NCBI GenBank assembly: GCA_044432645.1
Contig: JAWXUM010000001.1
Span: 75,363 to 139,362, forward strand
Length of the DNA: 64,000 nucleotides
DNA from: SIG603 sp044432645
GTDB lineage: Bacteria > Bacillota > Clostridia > Oscillospirales > Acutalibacteraceae
Reading direction: 5' to 3'
Position 1 is the stretch's first letter; each line of letters begins with the position of its first letter. Under the pieces are notes generated by a model. The model was not told where the DNA came from and did not search any database. It saw only the letters and a list, made by a program, of their open reading frames with translations. A program made the translations under genes and the position numbers. This document shows, piece by piece, positions 36,368-44,408 of this stretch.

Positions 36368-37645
36368 TTATTGCTCACTTTCTAAAGTTTGCTCAATAAT
36401 GCTTACCATAATGTCATATGTCAAAGAACCAGTAACGTAACCTTGTACATTTCCACTAGTATCTATCATAAATGTTGTAGGAAAAGCAGAAATACTGTAA
36501 CTGCTCATCAATGAAGCAGATGTATCCATCAATGTTGGGTAAGTATAACCATTCTCTAAAAGATAATCTGCAACTTCACCAGAAGTTCCTTCGCTTGTAT
36601 ATTGATTTTCATCTGTTGGAAAGGCAACTCCAAGTACAATAACATCTTCTTCATTATAACCATAATCTTCATATATTTGTTGAATGTATGGTAGCTCTGA
36701 AGTGCAAGGTGAACACCAAGTTGCCCAAAAATTAAGGAATATAACCTTACCCTGGTAATCTTCTAATGTATGAACTTCTCCATACTGGTCTACTAGCTCG
36801 AAAGTTGGAGCCAAAACAGTGTCTTGTGAATTGGAATTATCCTCAGAGTTTTCTTCTGGCAAAGCTTCTTCTGTATCAATATCAGTATTTTCTTGCGCAG
36901 TAGTATCGGAACTATCTGTAACTGCTGATAGATAACTTGTTACAGAGTTCATGGTTCCTGTATACATCATTATACCCATTAAAATCATAATAACTGCGCC
37001 AATTTTAACCGTATATTTTACAACGTTCATATGTGATTTTAAAAGTGATAAGCACTTTGTTGTGAAAACTCCAACTAACATAAATGGAAGTGTAAACCCA
37101 AAAGTATAAACACCTATTAAAGCTAGTCCTATTGTTGTACTATTACTGCTAGAAACCATAATTAACACTGTGGATAAAGCAGGTCCTACACATGGTGTCC
37201 AAGCAAAACTAAATGTAAAACCCATAACAAGCGCAGTAATAGGGTTCATTTGCAAAGCGTTGATTTTTATAGGCAGTTTAAATTCTCTCCCTTTAAATGG
37301 TTGGTTGAAAACTCCTAACTGCATAAGCCCAAGCAGAATTATCAAAATTCCACCTATACGTGAAAACAGCAACTGATTATCAGTGAAAAATTGCCCTAGC
37401 ATAGTCACACTAAAACCAAGTAAAAAGAATGCAAAACTTACACCGATAATAAAAAACAGTGTGTTAACAATAACTCTCTTTTGATTAAAATGTAGATTGC
37501 CGTCTTGATCTACCTCGTGGGTTCCCCCAGACAAATAACCCATATATAACGGAATGATTGGCAGTACACAAGGTGAAAAAAAGCTTAAAATGCCTTGTAA
37601 AAATACAGTGATAGTTGGAATAGTTAAATCTAAATCAAAGCCCAT
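36368..37645 (-). CDS. CcdA-type thiol transporter fused to TlpA-like thioredoxin
   Basis: A 425-aa fusion. Residues 1-235 form the CcdA/DsbD membrane core with SFFSPCVLP (Cys26) and FAWTPCVGPA (Cys152), which pass reducing equivalents across the membrane. An acidic linker (about 245-278) leads to an external TlpA/ResA-type thioredoxin with FWATWCSPCTSELP (Cys311/Cys314) and the cis-Pro loop AFPTTFMID. It likely keeps extracytoplasmic thiols reduced. It lies 37 bp downstream of the ArsR gene on the same strand, so it is probably its target. Confidence 0.92.
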   Translation of the reverse strand: MGFDLDLTIPTITVFLQGILSFFSPCVLPIIPLYMGYLSGGTHEVDQDGNLHFNQKRVIVNTLFFIIGVSFAFFLLGFSVTMLGQFFTDNQLLFSRIGGILIILLGLMQLGVFNQPFKGREFKLPIKINALQMNPITALVMGFTFSFAWTPCVGPALSTVLIMVSSSNSTTIGLALIGVYTFGFTLPFMLVGVFTTKCLSLLKSHMNVVKYTVKIGAVIMILMGIMMYTGTMNSVTSYLSAVTDSSDTTAQENTDIDTEEALPEENSEDNSNSQDTVLAPTFELVDQYGEVHTLEDYQGKVIFLNFWATWCSPCTSELPYIQQIYEDYGYNEEDVIVLGVAFPTDENQYTSEGTSGEVADYLLENGYTYPTLMDTSASLMSSYSISAFPTTFMIDTSGNVQGYVTGSLTYDIMVSIIEQTLESEQ

Positions 37646-37682
37646 ATAGCTCTCCTAGTTTTTGTTGTTTTTTGTGTTAAAA

Positions 37683-37970
37683 TTAATTACAATAAAGTTC
37701 TTTTAAATTTTCTAATAATTTATAAATCCGTTCATCTTTAATACTATAGACTATAGTCTGTGCTTTTTTATCATAATCTAAAATCCCATTAGCTTTTAAA
37801 ATTGCTAAATGTTGCGAAAGTCCAGATTGTGTGATTTGCAAGTTTTCAAGCAAAGCTGAAACACTTTTTGGTTCTTTTGAAAGTTCGCATAAAATTAAAA
37901 GTCGATTTTCATTTGACATTACTTTTAGTAAATTAGCAACTTCCTTAGCTTTAGCTCTCATTTCCTCCAC
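37683..37970 (-). CDS. ArsR-family repressor, BigR/SqrR-like cysteine pair
   Basis: A 95-aa winged-helix regulator: LLKVMSNENRLLILCELS, recognition helix TQSGLSQHLAILKANGIL and wing DYDKKAQTIVYSI. It lacks the CxC metal box. Its only two cysteines are Cys28 and Cys94, 66 residues apart, the same spacing I recall for the persulfide-sensing pair of SqrR/BigR. The GTG start at 37970 has GGAGG 8 nt upstream. A tiny frame MSWRK ends at the next in-frame ATG. It heads the CcdA-thioredoxin operon. Confidence 0.88.
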   Translation of the reverse strand: MEEMRAKAKEVANLLKVMSNENRLLILCELSKEPKSVSALLENLQITQSGLSQHLAILKANGILDYDKKAQTIVYSIKDERIYKLLENLKELYCN

Positions 37971-38005
37971 GACATTTTCCTCCAGTTATATTTTAATACT
38001 TTTCA

Positions 38006-38053
38006 TAGTATATTAGTTATTACTAATATACTACGAAGATTTTGATTTGTCAA
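38006..38053 (-). promoter_or_regulatory. Promoter and 28-bp palindromic operator of the ArsR/CcdA operon
   Basis: On the minus strand: TTGACA (38053-38048), a 17-bp spacer and TATATT (38030-38025). The -10 lies inside a perfect inverted repeat of 12-bp arms TAGTATATTAGT (38006-38017 and 38022-38033) with a 4-bp centre. This is a plausible autorepression site. Confidence 0.75.
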
Positions 38054-38135
38054 GTAAAAAAACTGCTGATATTCTTTTGAATTTTTAAAATTCATACTAC
38101 TAAAAATAATATTTTTTATAAACGCATAAAATGTA

Positions 38136-38202
38136 TTGACAAAAAATTAATTTCGGAGTAATATATTACTAACATATGAATATATATTCATATGTTAGTA
38201 AT
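38136..38202 (+). promoter_or_regulatory. Promoter and 38-bp palindromic operator of the CadC-like operon
   Basis: TTGACA (38136-38141), a 17-bp spacer and TAATAT (38159-38164), followed at once by a perfect 38-bp palindrome (38165-38202, half-site ATTACTAACATATGAATAT). Its core resembles the 12-2-12 operators (ATATGAA..TTCATAT) of ArsR/SmtB/CadC regulators. Confidence 0.8.
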
Positions 38203-38217
38203 TAGGAGGTTCGTACT

Positions 38218-38589
38218 ATGAAACAGGAAAATTTATGTACAGATTGCGTAAGTTGCGAAAATTGTGAAATTCACGATAGCGCTATATGTAAAGTTAGAAA
38301 GTTGTTACCAAAAGAAGAACTTTTATACGATTTAGCTGAATTTTATAAAATTTTTGGTGATAGCACAAGAATTAAAATTTTATATGCACTTTTCGAGAGT
38401 GAACTTTGTGTATGCGATTTGGCAGAAGTTTTAGGCAATAGTCAATCAGCAATATCGCATCAGCTTAGGATTTTAAAACAAAGCAAACTTGTCAAATTTA
38501 GAAGAGAAGGCAAAACTGTTTTTTATTCTTTAGCTGACGAGCATATATTCAAAATTTTAGACCAAGGTATGACACACATTTGTGAATAA
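38218..38589 (+). CDS. CadC-like ArsR/SmtB metalloregulator
   Basis: A 123-aa regulator. A Cys-rich N-terminal extension (CTDCVSCENC...C) and the ELCVCDLAE metal motif on helix alpha-3 identify the CadC type, which senses Cd/Pb/Zn. The recognition helix is SQSAISHQLRILKQSKLV and the wing is KFRREGKTVFYSLADEHI. GGAGG precedes the ATG, directly after the 38-bp palindrome. It is the first gene of an operon with the HMA protein and the P-type ATPase. Confidence 0.92.
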   Translation: MKQENLCTDCVSCENCEIHDSAICKVRKLLPKEELLYDLAEFYKIFGDSTRIKILYALFESELCVCDLAEVLGNSQSAISHQLRILKQSKLVKFRREGKTVFYSLADEHIFKILDQGMTHICE

Positions 38590-38599
38590 AGGAGATATT

Positions 38600-38818
38600 A
38601 TGAGAAAAGTTTATAAAATGGAAGATTTAGAATGCGCCCACTGTGCAGGTCTTATGGAAGAAGAAATCAAAAAGCTTGATGGTGTTAATAAAGTAAGCCT
38701 TAACTTTATTTCACAAAAAATGAGTTTGGATTGTAATGAAGATAAATTAGACGATATACTAAAAAAAGCTCAAAAAATTTGTAAAAAATTTGAGCCTGAC
38801 TGTACTATTATATTATAA
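38600..38818 (+). CDS. Stand-alone HMA metal-binding domain protein
   Basis: A 72-aa heavy-metal-associated domain with CxxC motif DLECAHCAGLMEEEIKKLDGV and a second Cys-containing stretch near the end (ICKKFEPDC). In most Cd/Zn ATPases this domain is the N-terminus; here it is encoded separately, 9 bp before the ATPase that lacks it. It is likely a metal chaperone for that pump. The ATG at 38600 follows GGAG. Confidence 0.87.
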   Translation: MRKVYKMEDLECAHCAGLMEEEIKKLDGVNKVSLNFISQKMSLDCNEDKLDDILKKAQKICKKFEPDCTIIL

Positions 38819-38827
38819 GAGGTTTTT

Positions 38828-40654
38828 ATGACGAAAAAACAAAAGCGAAATAGAAATAAAATTATCATAAGCCTAGTTCTTTATATTGTGTTATTTTTTG
38901 TACCAGTAAGTGGCATAATAAAACTATGTCTTTACCTTATCCCCTATTTGATTGTTGGATATAAAGTATTAATTAAGGCTTTTAAAAACATTCTTAATGG
39001 ACGAGTTTTTGATGAAAACTTTTTAATGTGCATAGCAACAATAGGTGCTTTTGCTTGCAAAGAATTCCCCGAAGCTGTAGCTGTTATGCTTTTTTACCAA
39101 ATTGGCGAATTGTTTGAAAGTATTGCCGTTGGAAAAAGTCGTAAATCAATAGCTAACCTTATGGATATAATGCCTGAATTTGCCATGGTTTTAAGGAATG
39201 GCATACAGCAAGAGGTTTTTCCAGAAGAAGTTGAGATTGGCGAAGTAATAATCGTAAAAGCTGGTGAAAGAATTCCACTTGACGGTATTATAATTGAAGG
39301 AGCAAGTTCGCTTGACACTTCTGCTTTAACTGGTGAATCTATGCCTTATGATGTATTTACAAACGACCAAGTTTTAAGTGGTTCCATAAACAAAACTGGT
39401 GTTCTTAAAATTAAAGTTAGCAAAACTTACGAAAATTCTACAGTTGCTAAAATTTTAGATTTAGTAGAAAACGCTAGTAGTAAAAAGTCAAAAGCTGAAA
39501 ACTTTGTTACAAAATTCGCAAGATACTATACCCCTGCTGTTGTTTATTCGGCTGTAGCCCTTGCTATAATTCCGTCTATTATAACTGGAAACTGGAGCGA
39601 ATGGATTCAAAAAGCTCTTGCATTTTTGGTTGTTTCATGCCCATGCGCTTTGGTTATTTCAATCCCACTATCATTTTTCAGTGGAATTGGTAAGGCTTCT
39701 AGTCAGGGAATTTTGGTTAAAGGTAGCAACTATCTTGAAGCCCTCGCAAGCGCTTCAACTGTTGTATTTGACAAAACAGGAACTTTAACAAAAGCGTTAT
39801 TTAGCGTTTCTAAAATAAATGCTATAAATATTAGCGAAGAAACTTTGCTTGAAATTACTGCTCTTGTGGAAAGTCAAAGTACTCACCCAATTTCTAAGGC
39901 TATAGTAGATAAATATGGTAAAACCCTTGACATTACTAGGCTAGAAAACATTATGGAAATTTCTGGCCATGGTGTGACAGCTTTAGTAGATGGCAAAAAT
40001 ACAATAATTGGCAACGAAAAACTAATGATAAAGCACGGCATAGATTATATTAAAAATATTGATGGCACTATTTTGCATGTAGCTTACAATAATGCATACT
40101 GTGGTTATATTTTACTTGAAGATGAAGTTAAAGAAAATGCAAAAGAAACTATTTCTTTGCTTAAAAAAGTTGGAATTAAAAACACAGTTATGCTAACAGG
40201 TGACAACGAAAAAACAGCTTTAAAAGTAGCAAATAAACTTAATATAGATAAAGTATATTCAAAGCTTTTACCAGAGGATAAAGTAACTAAAGTTGAAGAA
40301 ATCTTAAATGAGAAAACTTTAAACGAAAAGGTTATTTTTGTCGGTGACGGAATAAACGACGCACCTGTTTTATCTCGTGTAGATATAGGTATTGCAATGG
40401 GTGCTATGGGCTCAGATTGTGCTATTGAAGCTGCTGATATTGTTCTGATGAATGATGATTTACCGAAAATAGTAACAGCAATTCAAATAGCTAAACGTAC
40501 ACTTTTTATTGTAAAACAAAATATAGTTTTCGCACTTGGAATTAAATTTGCAGTTTTGCTTTTAACAGCTTTTGGTGTCACTGGAATGTGGGCAGCAGTT
40601 TTTGCTGATGTAGGTGTGTCAATTATAGCAATATTAAATGCAAGACGAGTTTAA
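38828..40654 (+). CDS. Cd/Zn-type P1B ATPase (CPC motif)
   Basis: A 608-aa heavy-metal efflux ATPase without the N-terminal HMA domain. Visible features are the actuator motif LTGES, membrane metal motif SCPCALVISIP (Cys271/Cys273), phosphorylation site FDKTGTLT (Asp315), ESQSTHPISKAIV with the P1B-specific HP pair, TGDNEKTA and GDGINDAPVLS. The CPCALVISIPL form is typical of Zn/Cd/Pb exporters. It is in the operon with CadC-like and HMA genes. Confidence 0.92.
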   Translation: MTKKQKRNRNKIIISLVLYIVLFFVPVSGIIKLCLYLIPYLIVGYKVLIKAFKNILNGRVFDENFLMCIATIGAFACKEFPEAVAVMLFYQIGELFESIAVGKSRKSIANLMDIMPEFAMVLRNGIQQEVFPEEVEIGEVIIVKAGERIPLDGIIIEGASSLDTSALTGESMPYDVFTNDQVLSGSINKTGVLKIKVSKTYENSTVAKILDLVENASSKKSKAENFVTKFARYYTPAVVYSAVALAIIPSIITGNWSEWIQKALAFLVVSCPCALVISIPLSFFSGIGKASSQGILVKGSNYLEALASASTVVFDKTGTLTKALFSVSKINAINISEETLLEITALVESQSTHPISKAIVDKYGKTLDITRLENIMEISGHGVTALVDGKNTIIGNEKLMIKHGIDYIKNIDGTILHVAYNNAYCGYILLEDEVKENAKETISLLKKVGIKNTVMLTGDNEKTALKVANKLNIDKVYSKLLPEDKVTKVEEILNEKTLNEKVIFVGDGINDAPVLSRVDIGIAMGAMGSDCAIEAADIVLMNDDLPKIVTAIQIAKRTLFIVKQNIVFALGIKFAVLLLTAFGVTGMWAAVFADVGVSIIAILNARRV

Positions 40655-40749
40655 ATTTCACAAAGAATATATCTTTAAAAATTTGACTGTTATCGTGTTT
40701 AGTAGTATAATTATAAAATAAATAAAATAATATAAACGGAGGAACTATT

Positions 40750-41010
40750 ATGTTTGATTTTCTAAAAAAAGAATGTGCTTTATGTGTTATCGGTGGTGCT
40801 ATTGCTGGTATTTTAGGTTATAAAATAGCTAAATGTCCTAAAACTCGTGAAGTTGCTGTCAAAACTATAGCAAAAGGTCTACAAGCTAAAGACTGCGTAG
40901 AAGAAAAAGTTGCAAATATCCGTGAAGATGCAGAAGATCTTTACTCAGCTGCAAAAATAGAAGCTAAAAAAACAAGTGAGCCAGTTGTAGAAACAGTAGA
41001 AGAAGTATAA
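40750..41010 (+). CDS. DUF6110-like small membrane-associated protein
   Basis: An 86-aa protein with an N-terminal glycine-rich hydrophobic helix (ALCVIGGAIAGILGYKIAKCPKTR) and a helical, charged tail. I recall such proteins as DUF6110 partners of the ATPase type that follows; the family name is from memory. GGAGG precedes the ATG. It lies 16 bp before the second ATPase and 95 bp after the first. Confidence 0.75.
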   Translation: MFDFLKKECALCVIGGAIAGILGYKIAKCPKTREVAVKTIAKGLQAKDCVEEKVANIREDAEDLYSAAKIEAKKTSEPVVETVEEV

Positions 41011-41026
41011 GAATGTGAGGTAGCAT

Positions 41027-43153
41027 ATGAATTTTAAAATTGTATGCGATGATAGTAAACGTCTTAGACTTCGTTTTGGTAAGTATATCATAACAAAAGA
41101 GCAAGGTTATGGGATTTCTTCTTTATTACTTGGCGTAAATGGTGTGACAAAAGTTAATACAAACCATGTAAATGGTAGTGTTTTAATTGAATATGAAAAA
41201 CATGAATGTAAAGAAGAAATTTTATCTTTAATCTCAAGCTTAAATGTGTATACTCTTGAAAACGGTATTTCGACTGACGAGGAAAAACGTAGTGAAATTG
41301 AAACTGATTTTAGACAAAAACTTGTCAAAATGACTCTTAAGCATGGATTTCATAGGTTAGTTTTGCCACTATTCTTGCCAAGTCCTTGGAGAGTTGCTCA
41401 CACAGCTTTAAGAGCTTTACCGTTCTTAAGAAGTGGTATAAAGCAACTTAGACGCGGAAAGTTAACTGTTGAAGTTTTAGATGCAACTTCAATTACTGCT
41501 TCACTTTGTACAGGTCAGCATAAAACATCTTCGTCGATTATGTTCTTGTTGTCATTGTCCGAACTTTTGCTAGAGTATTCTAACGCAAGGGCAAAAAATG
41601 CACTTGCTGGAAGTTTATCAATTAATATAGACAAAGTTTGGCTTGTTAAAGACGGTGTGGAAGTTAGTGTTCCTACAAAAGACTTAGCTGTTGGTGATGT
41701 CATCCGTGTACGAATGGGTAGCATGATTCCAGTTGACGGAACTATTGTGAACGGAGAAGCACTTATAAACGAAGCCATGATGACAGGCGAGCCTTTATCT
41801 GTTCACAAAGATGCTGGTAGTACTGTTTTTGCTGGAACTGTTATTGAAGAGGGCGACATCACTTTAGAAGTGCGTGAGCTTTCAAACAGTTCAAGGGTTT
41901 CTAAAATACTACAAATGATAGACGACGGAGAGGATAATAAGGCTTCTATTCAGGGAAATGCTGAAAAACTTGCCGATAAAATTGTTCCAGCAAGTTTAGG
42001 GCTTTCTCTTTTGACTTTGCTTTTTACCAGAAATGTGGCTAGAGCCATGTCTGTTTTAATGGTAGATTTTTCATGTGCCATTAAGCTTACAACTCCTTTA
42101 GTAATTATAACAGCTTTGCATCAGGCTGCTAAAAACCAGATACTTGTAAAAGGTGGAAAATATTTAGAACTTTTATCAAAAGCTGATACAGTTGTGTTTG
42201 ATAAAACAGGAACACTTACAAAGGCTGTTCCTCAAATCTCAAAAGTAATTTCTGTTAGTGATAAATATGACAAAGACACTGTACTAACAATAGCAGCTTG
42301 TTTGGAAGAACATTTTCCTCACAGCGTAGCATCTGCTATTGTTGCACATGCCACAGAAAAAGGGTTTGCTCATCCAGAGAAACACGAAAAGGTTGAGTAT
42401 ATCGTTGCTCATGGTATTGCAAGTTCTTACGAAGGTCATAGGGCGATTATTGGAAGTAAGCATTTTATTTTCGAGGACGAAGGTGTTGAGTTTGACGAAG
42501 AACTATTCGGTTGTTTAACACAAGAAATTGGAAGTGACAGTGCTATTTATTTGGCTATTGACCACGAACTTGTTGGTACAATTTGTGTAAATGATCCACC
42601 TAGGGACGACGCAAAGGAAACTATTGCTAAACTCCGTGAACAGGGCATAAAAGAAGTTATAATGATAACTGGCGACGGCGAAGAAGTTGCTAAAAGTATA
42701 TGTAATGAGCTTAATATCGATAGGTATTTTGCTTCTGTTTTACCAGACGGAAAATCTAAACTGATTAAAGCTTTAAAAGATGATGGCAAAACCGTTTTAA
42801 TGGTTGGTGACGGAATTAACGACACTCCAGCTCTTAGCATGGCAGATGTTTCTATGACACTTAAAAGTTCTTCAGACATAGCAAAAGAAGTTTCTGACAT
42901 TGCTATTCACAGCGAGAGCCTACTTCAAATTGTATATGCAAGAAAGCTTGCCACTGCACTGATGAATAAAATTGCTAGCAATTATAAATTTATAGTTGGC
43001 TTTAATTCGTCATTAATTTTACTTGGAATGGGTGGAATTATCTCTGGTAATACGTCGGCTTGGCTACACAATTTTTCAACATTAGGACTTGCTGGTTTTT
43101 CCACAAGACCTACCTTAAATGAAAAGGAAGTGATTGAAGATGAAACAACATAA
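41027..43153 (+). CDS. Heavy-metal P-type ATPase with SCA motif
   Basis: A 708-aa P1B-like ATPase. The N-terminal 75 residues look like an HMA fold without CxxC. The core has MTGEP, phosphorylation site FDKTGTLT (Asp392), ITGDGEEVA and GDGINDTPALS. The membrane metal motif is not CPC but DFSCAIKLTTP (Ser349-Cys350-Ala351), and the N-domain HP pair reads FPHSVA. A DxSCAxxLxTP form occurs in CtpC-like ATPases, as I recall. The cargo is unknown; Mn, Fe or Zn are candidates. Confidence 0.88.
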   Translation: MNFKIVCDDSKRLRLRFGKYIITKEQGYGISSLLLGVNGVTKVNTNHVNGSVLIEYEKHECKEEILSLISSLNVYTLENGISTDEEKRSEIETDFRQKLVKMTLKHGFHRLVLPLFLPSPWRVAHTALRALPFLRSGIKQLRRGKLTVEVLDATSITASLCTGQHKTSSSIMFLLSLSELLLEYSNARAKNALAGSLSINIDKVWLVKDGVEVSVPTKDLAVGDVIRVRMGSMIPVDGTIVNGEALINEAMMTGEPLSVHKDAGSTVFAGTVIEEGDITLEVRELSNSSRVSKILQMIDDGEDNKASIQGNAEKLADKIVPASLGLSLLTLLFTRNVARAMSVLMVDFSCAIKLTTPLVIITALHQAAKNQILVKGGKYLELLSKADTVVFDKTGTLTKAVPQISKVISVSDKYDKDTVLTIAACLEEHFPHSVASAIVAHATEKGFAHPEKHEKVEYIVAHGIASSYEGHRAIIGSKHFIFEDEGVEFDEELFGCLTQEIGSDSAIYLAIDHELVGTICVNDPPRDDAKETIAKLREQGIKEVIMITGDGEEVAKSICNELNIDRYFASVLPDGKSKLIKALKDDGKTVLMVGDGINDTPALSMADVSMTLKSSSDIAKEVSDIAIHSESLLQIVYARKLATALMNKIASNYKFIVGFNSSLILLGMGGIISGNTSAWLHNFSTLGLAGFSTRPTLNEKEVIEDETT

Positions 43154-43220
43154 ATTTTGGTCATATCTTGCAGTTTTTGCAATGATAATGTGCATTTTCA
43201 CTGGTATTAAACATAAATAA
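43140..43220 (+). CDS. 26-aa membrane peptide overlapping the ATPase end
   Basis: ATG at 43140 within the last codons of the ATPase gene. It encodes MKQHKFWSYLAVFAMIMCIF and six more residues, ending at TAA 43218. It has a single hydrophobic helix with a basic start and end. AAGGAAG lies about 11 nt upstream. The terminator begins 2 bp after its stop, which places it neatly as the last gene of the operon. Confidence 0.5.
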   Translation: MKQHKFWSYLAVFAMIMCIFTGIKHK

Positions 43221-43221
43221 T

Positions 43222-43268
43222 TAAAAAGCTGTTGCTAATGAATTTTCATTGCAACAGCTTTTTAATAG
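43222..43268 (+). terminator. Intrinsic terminator of the metal ATPase operon
   Basis: A 14-bp stem (43222-43235 and 43251-43264), extendable with one bulge, with T5. The following stretch to 43350 has two more imperfect hairpins and no gene. Confidence 0.8.
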
Positions 43269-43350
43269 TCTGAATAGTGTAGTAACTCTTGTCACCACAC
43301 TATCAAGTCTATCTTTTCGGAACCACTACAAATGTAGTTCCTTTTAGTTT

Positions 43351-44397
43351 TTAATAACTATATCCGTATTCGTTGTATTCAGTAACAAAATCCTCTAAAT
43401 TAATTTCAGAAATTGCGTCTTCATTGACTTCAATATCGGACATTGTAGTAGTAGCTTGTTCGATAACATAACTATTATATTCAAACCATTTGTCTTCCAT
43501 TATGCTGTATAATCTGCTGTTATCGTCAAGGTTTTCAGCAGTTTCTACTATGTCTGTTTTCATCATTAGAATTAAAAGTGAATCAGACTCAAAAATCATC
43601 ATTTCACCATTTTCCATAATTTCTAGGTTTTCTAAAAAGTTAGTTGGAAAATTATCTTCACTAGTTTTAGTGGATAAATCATTGTAAGGAGCAACTTCTA
43701 AATCGGTTAATTCCATATAATCTTCGCCGCATTCTTCTAAAGTTTTTTCACCATTTTCAATTTGTGACATGTATTCTTCAAAAAGTTCGGTTAAAACTTC
43801 TTTGTCTTCCTCACTTATAGAAATATTTTCATTGTCTTCATTTACTTCCATAAGTGGTGCAAAAATATATTGATAAGAATAGTAATTCTCGCTGTAATAT
43901 TCTAAAAATTCCTCATCGGCAACTTCGAATTCCCCACCTTCGCTGTAAAGAGCTTCGAAAACTTTTTGGTAATTAAGGCTGTATATGCTGTAAGCTGTGT
44001 GAAAAGAATCTTCTGAAATTCCATAATATTCTAAATAATCACCAATATACTCCATTTGAGCCTCAGTTAAATATTCTACATCATCAATTTCTTGGTCGGT
44101 ATAAGTGATGTCTAATTCTTCAATTTGGCTTTCAAGCCATAAATAAGTTTGACAATATCTCATGACATCGCTAAAAATATATTCGGTAGCGGTCATAGAG
44201 TCGATGGTTGCATCTAACACTCTTGTTTCACTGTCCACCATATAAACAGCATTTTCATAAGCCATTAAGCAATAGTACAGATATTCTTCCATGTTTATTT
44301 CATTGTCACCATCTTTTATAGCCCAAGAATTGCTACCATAGGAACAAGCGGTTAAAGTCATAGCAAGGATAATTACCAGTGCAAATACTTTTTTCAT
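43351..44397 (-). CDS. Lipoprotein foldase-like protein (SurA/PrsA N-domain type)
   Basis: A 348-aa lipoprotein: signal and lipobox LTACS. The mature part is helical and very acidic and resembles SurA/PrsA N-terminal chaperone domains (MTATEYIFSDVMRYCQTYLWLE, LTEAQMEYIGDYLEYYGISEDSFHTAYSIY). No clear parvulin PPIase motif is visible in the middle. It follows mfd by 11 bp, the position where Clostridia often carry a PrsA-type gene. The role as an extracytoplasmic chaperone is inference. Confidence 0.75.
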   Translation of the reverse strand: MKKVFALVIILAMTLTACSYGSNSWAIKDGDNEINMEEYLYYCLMAYENAVYMVDSETRVLDATIDSMTATEYIFSDVMRYCQTYLWLESQIEELDITYTDQEIDDVEYLTEAQMEYIGDYLEYYGISEDSFHTAYSIYSLNYQKVFEALYSEGGEFEVADEEFLEYYSENYYSYQYIFAPLMEVNEDNENISISEEDKEVLTELFEEYMSQIENGEKTLEECGEDYMELTDLEVAPYNDLSTKTSEDNFPTNFLENLEIMENGEMMIFESDSLLILMMKTDIVETAENLDDNSRLYSIMEDKWFEYNSYVIEQATTTMSDIEVNEDAISEINLEDFVTEYNEYGYSY

Positions 44398-44408
44398 TTT
44401 ATACTCCT

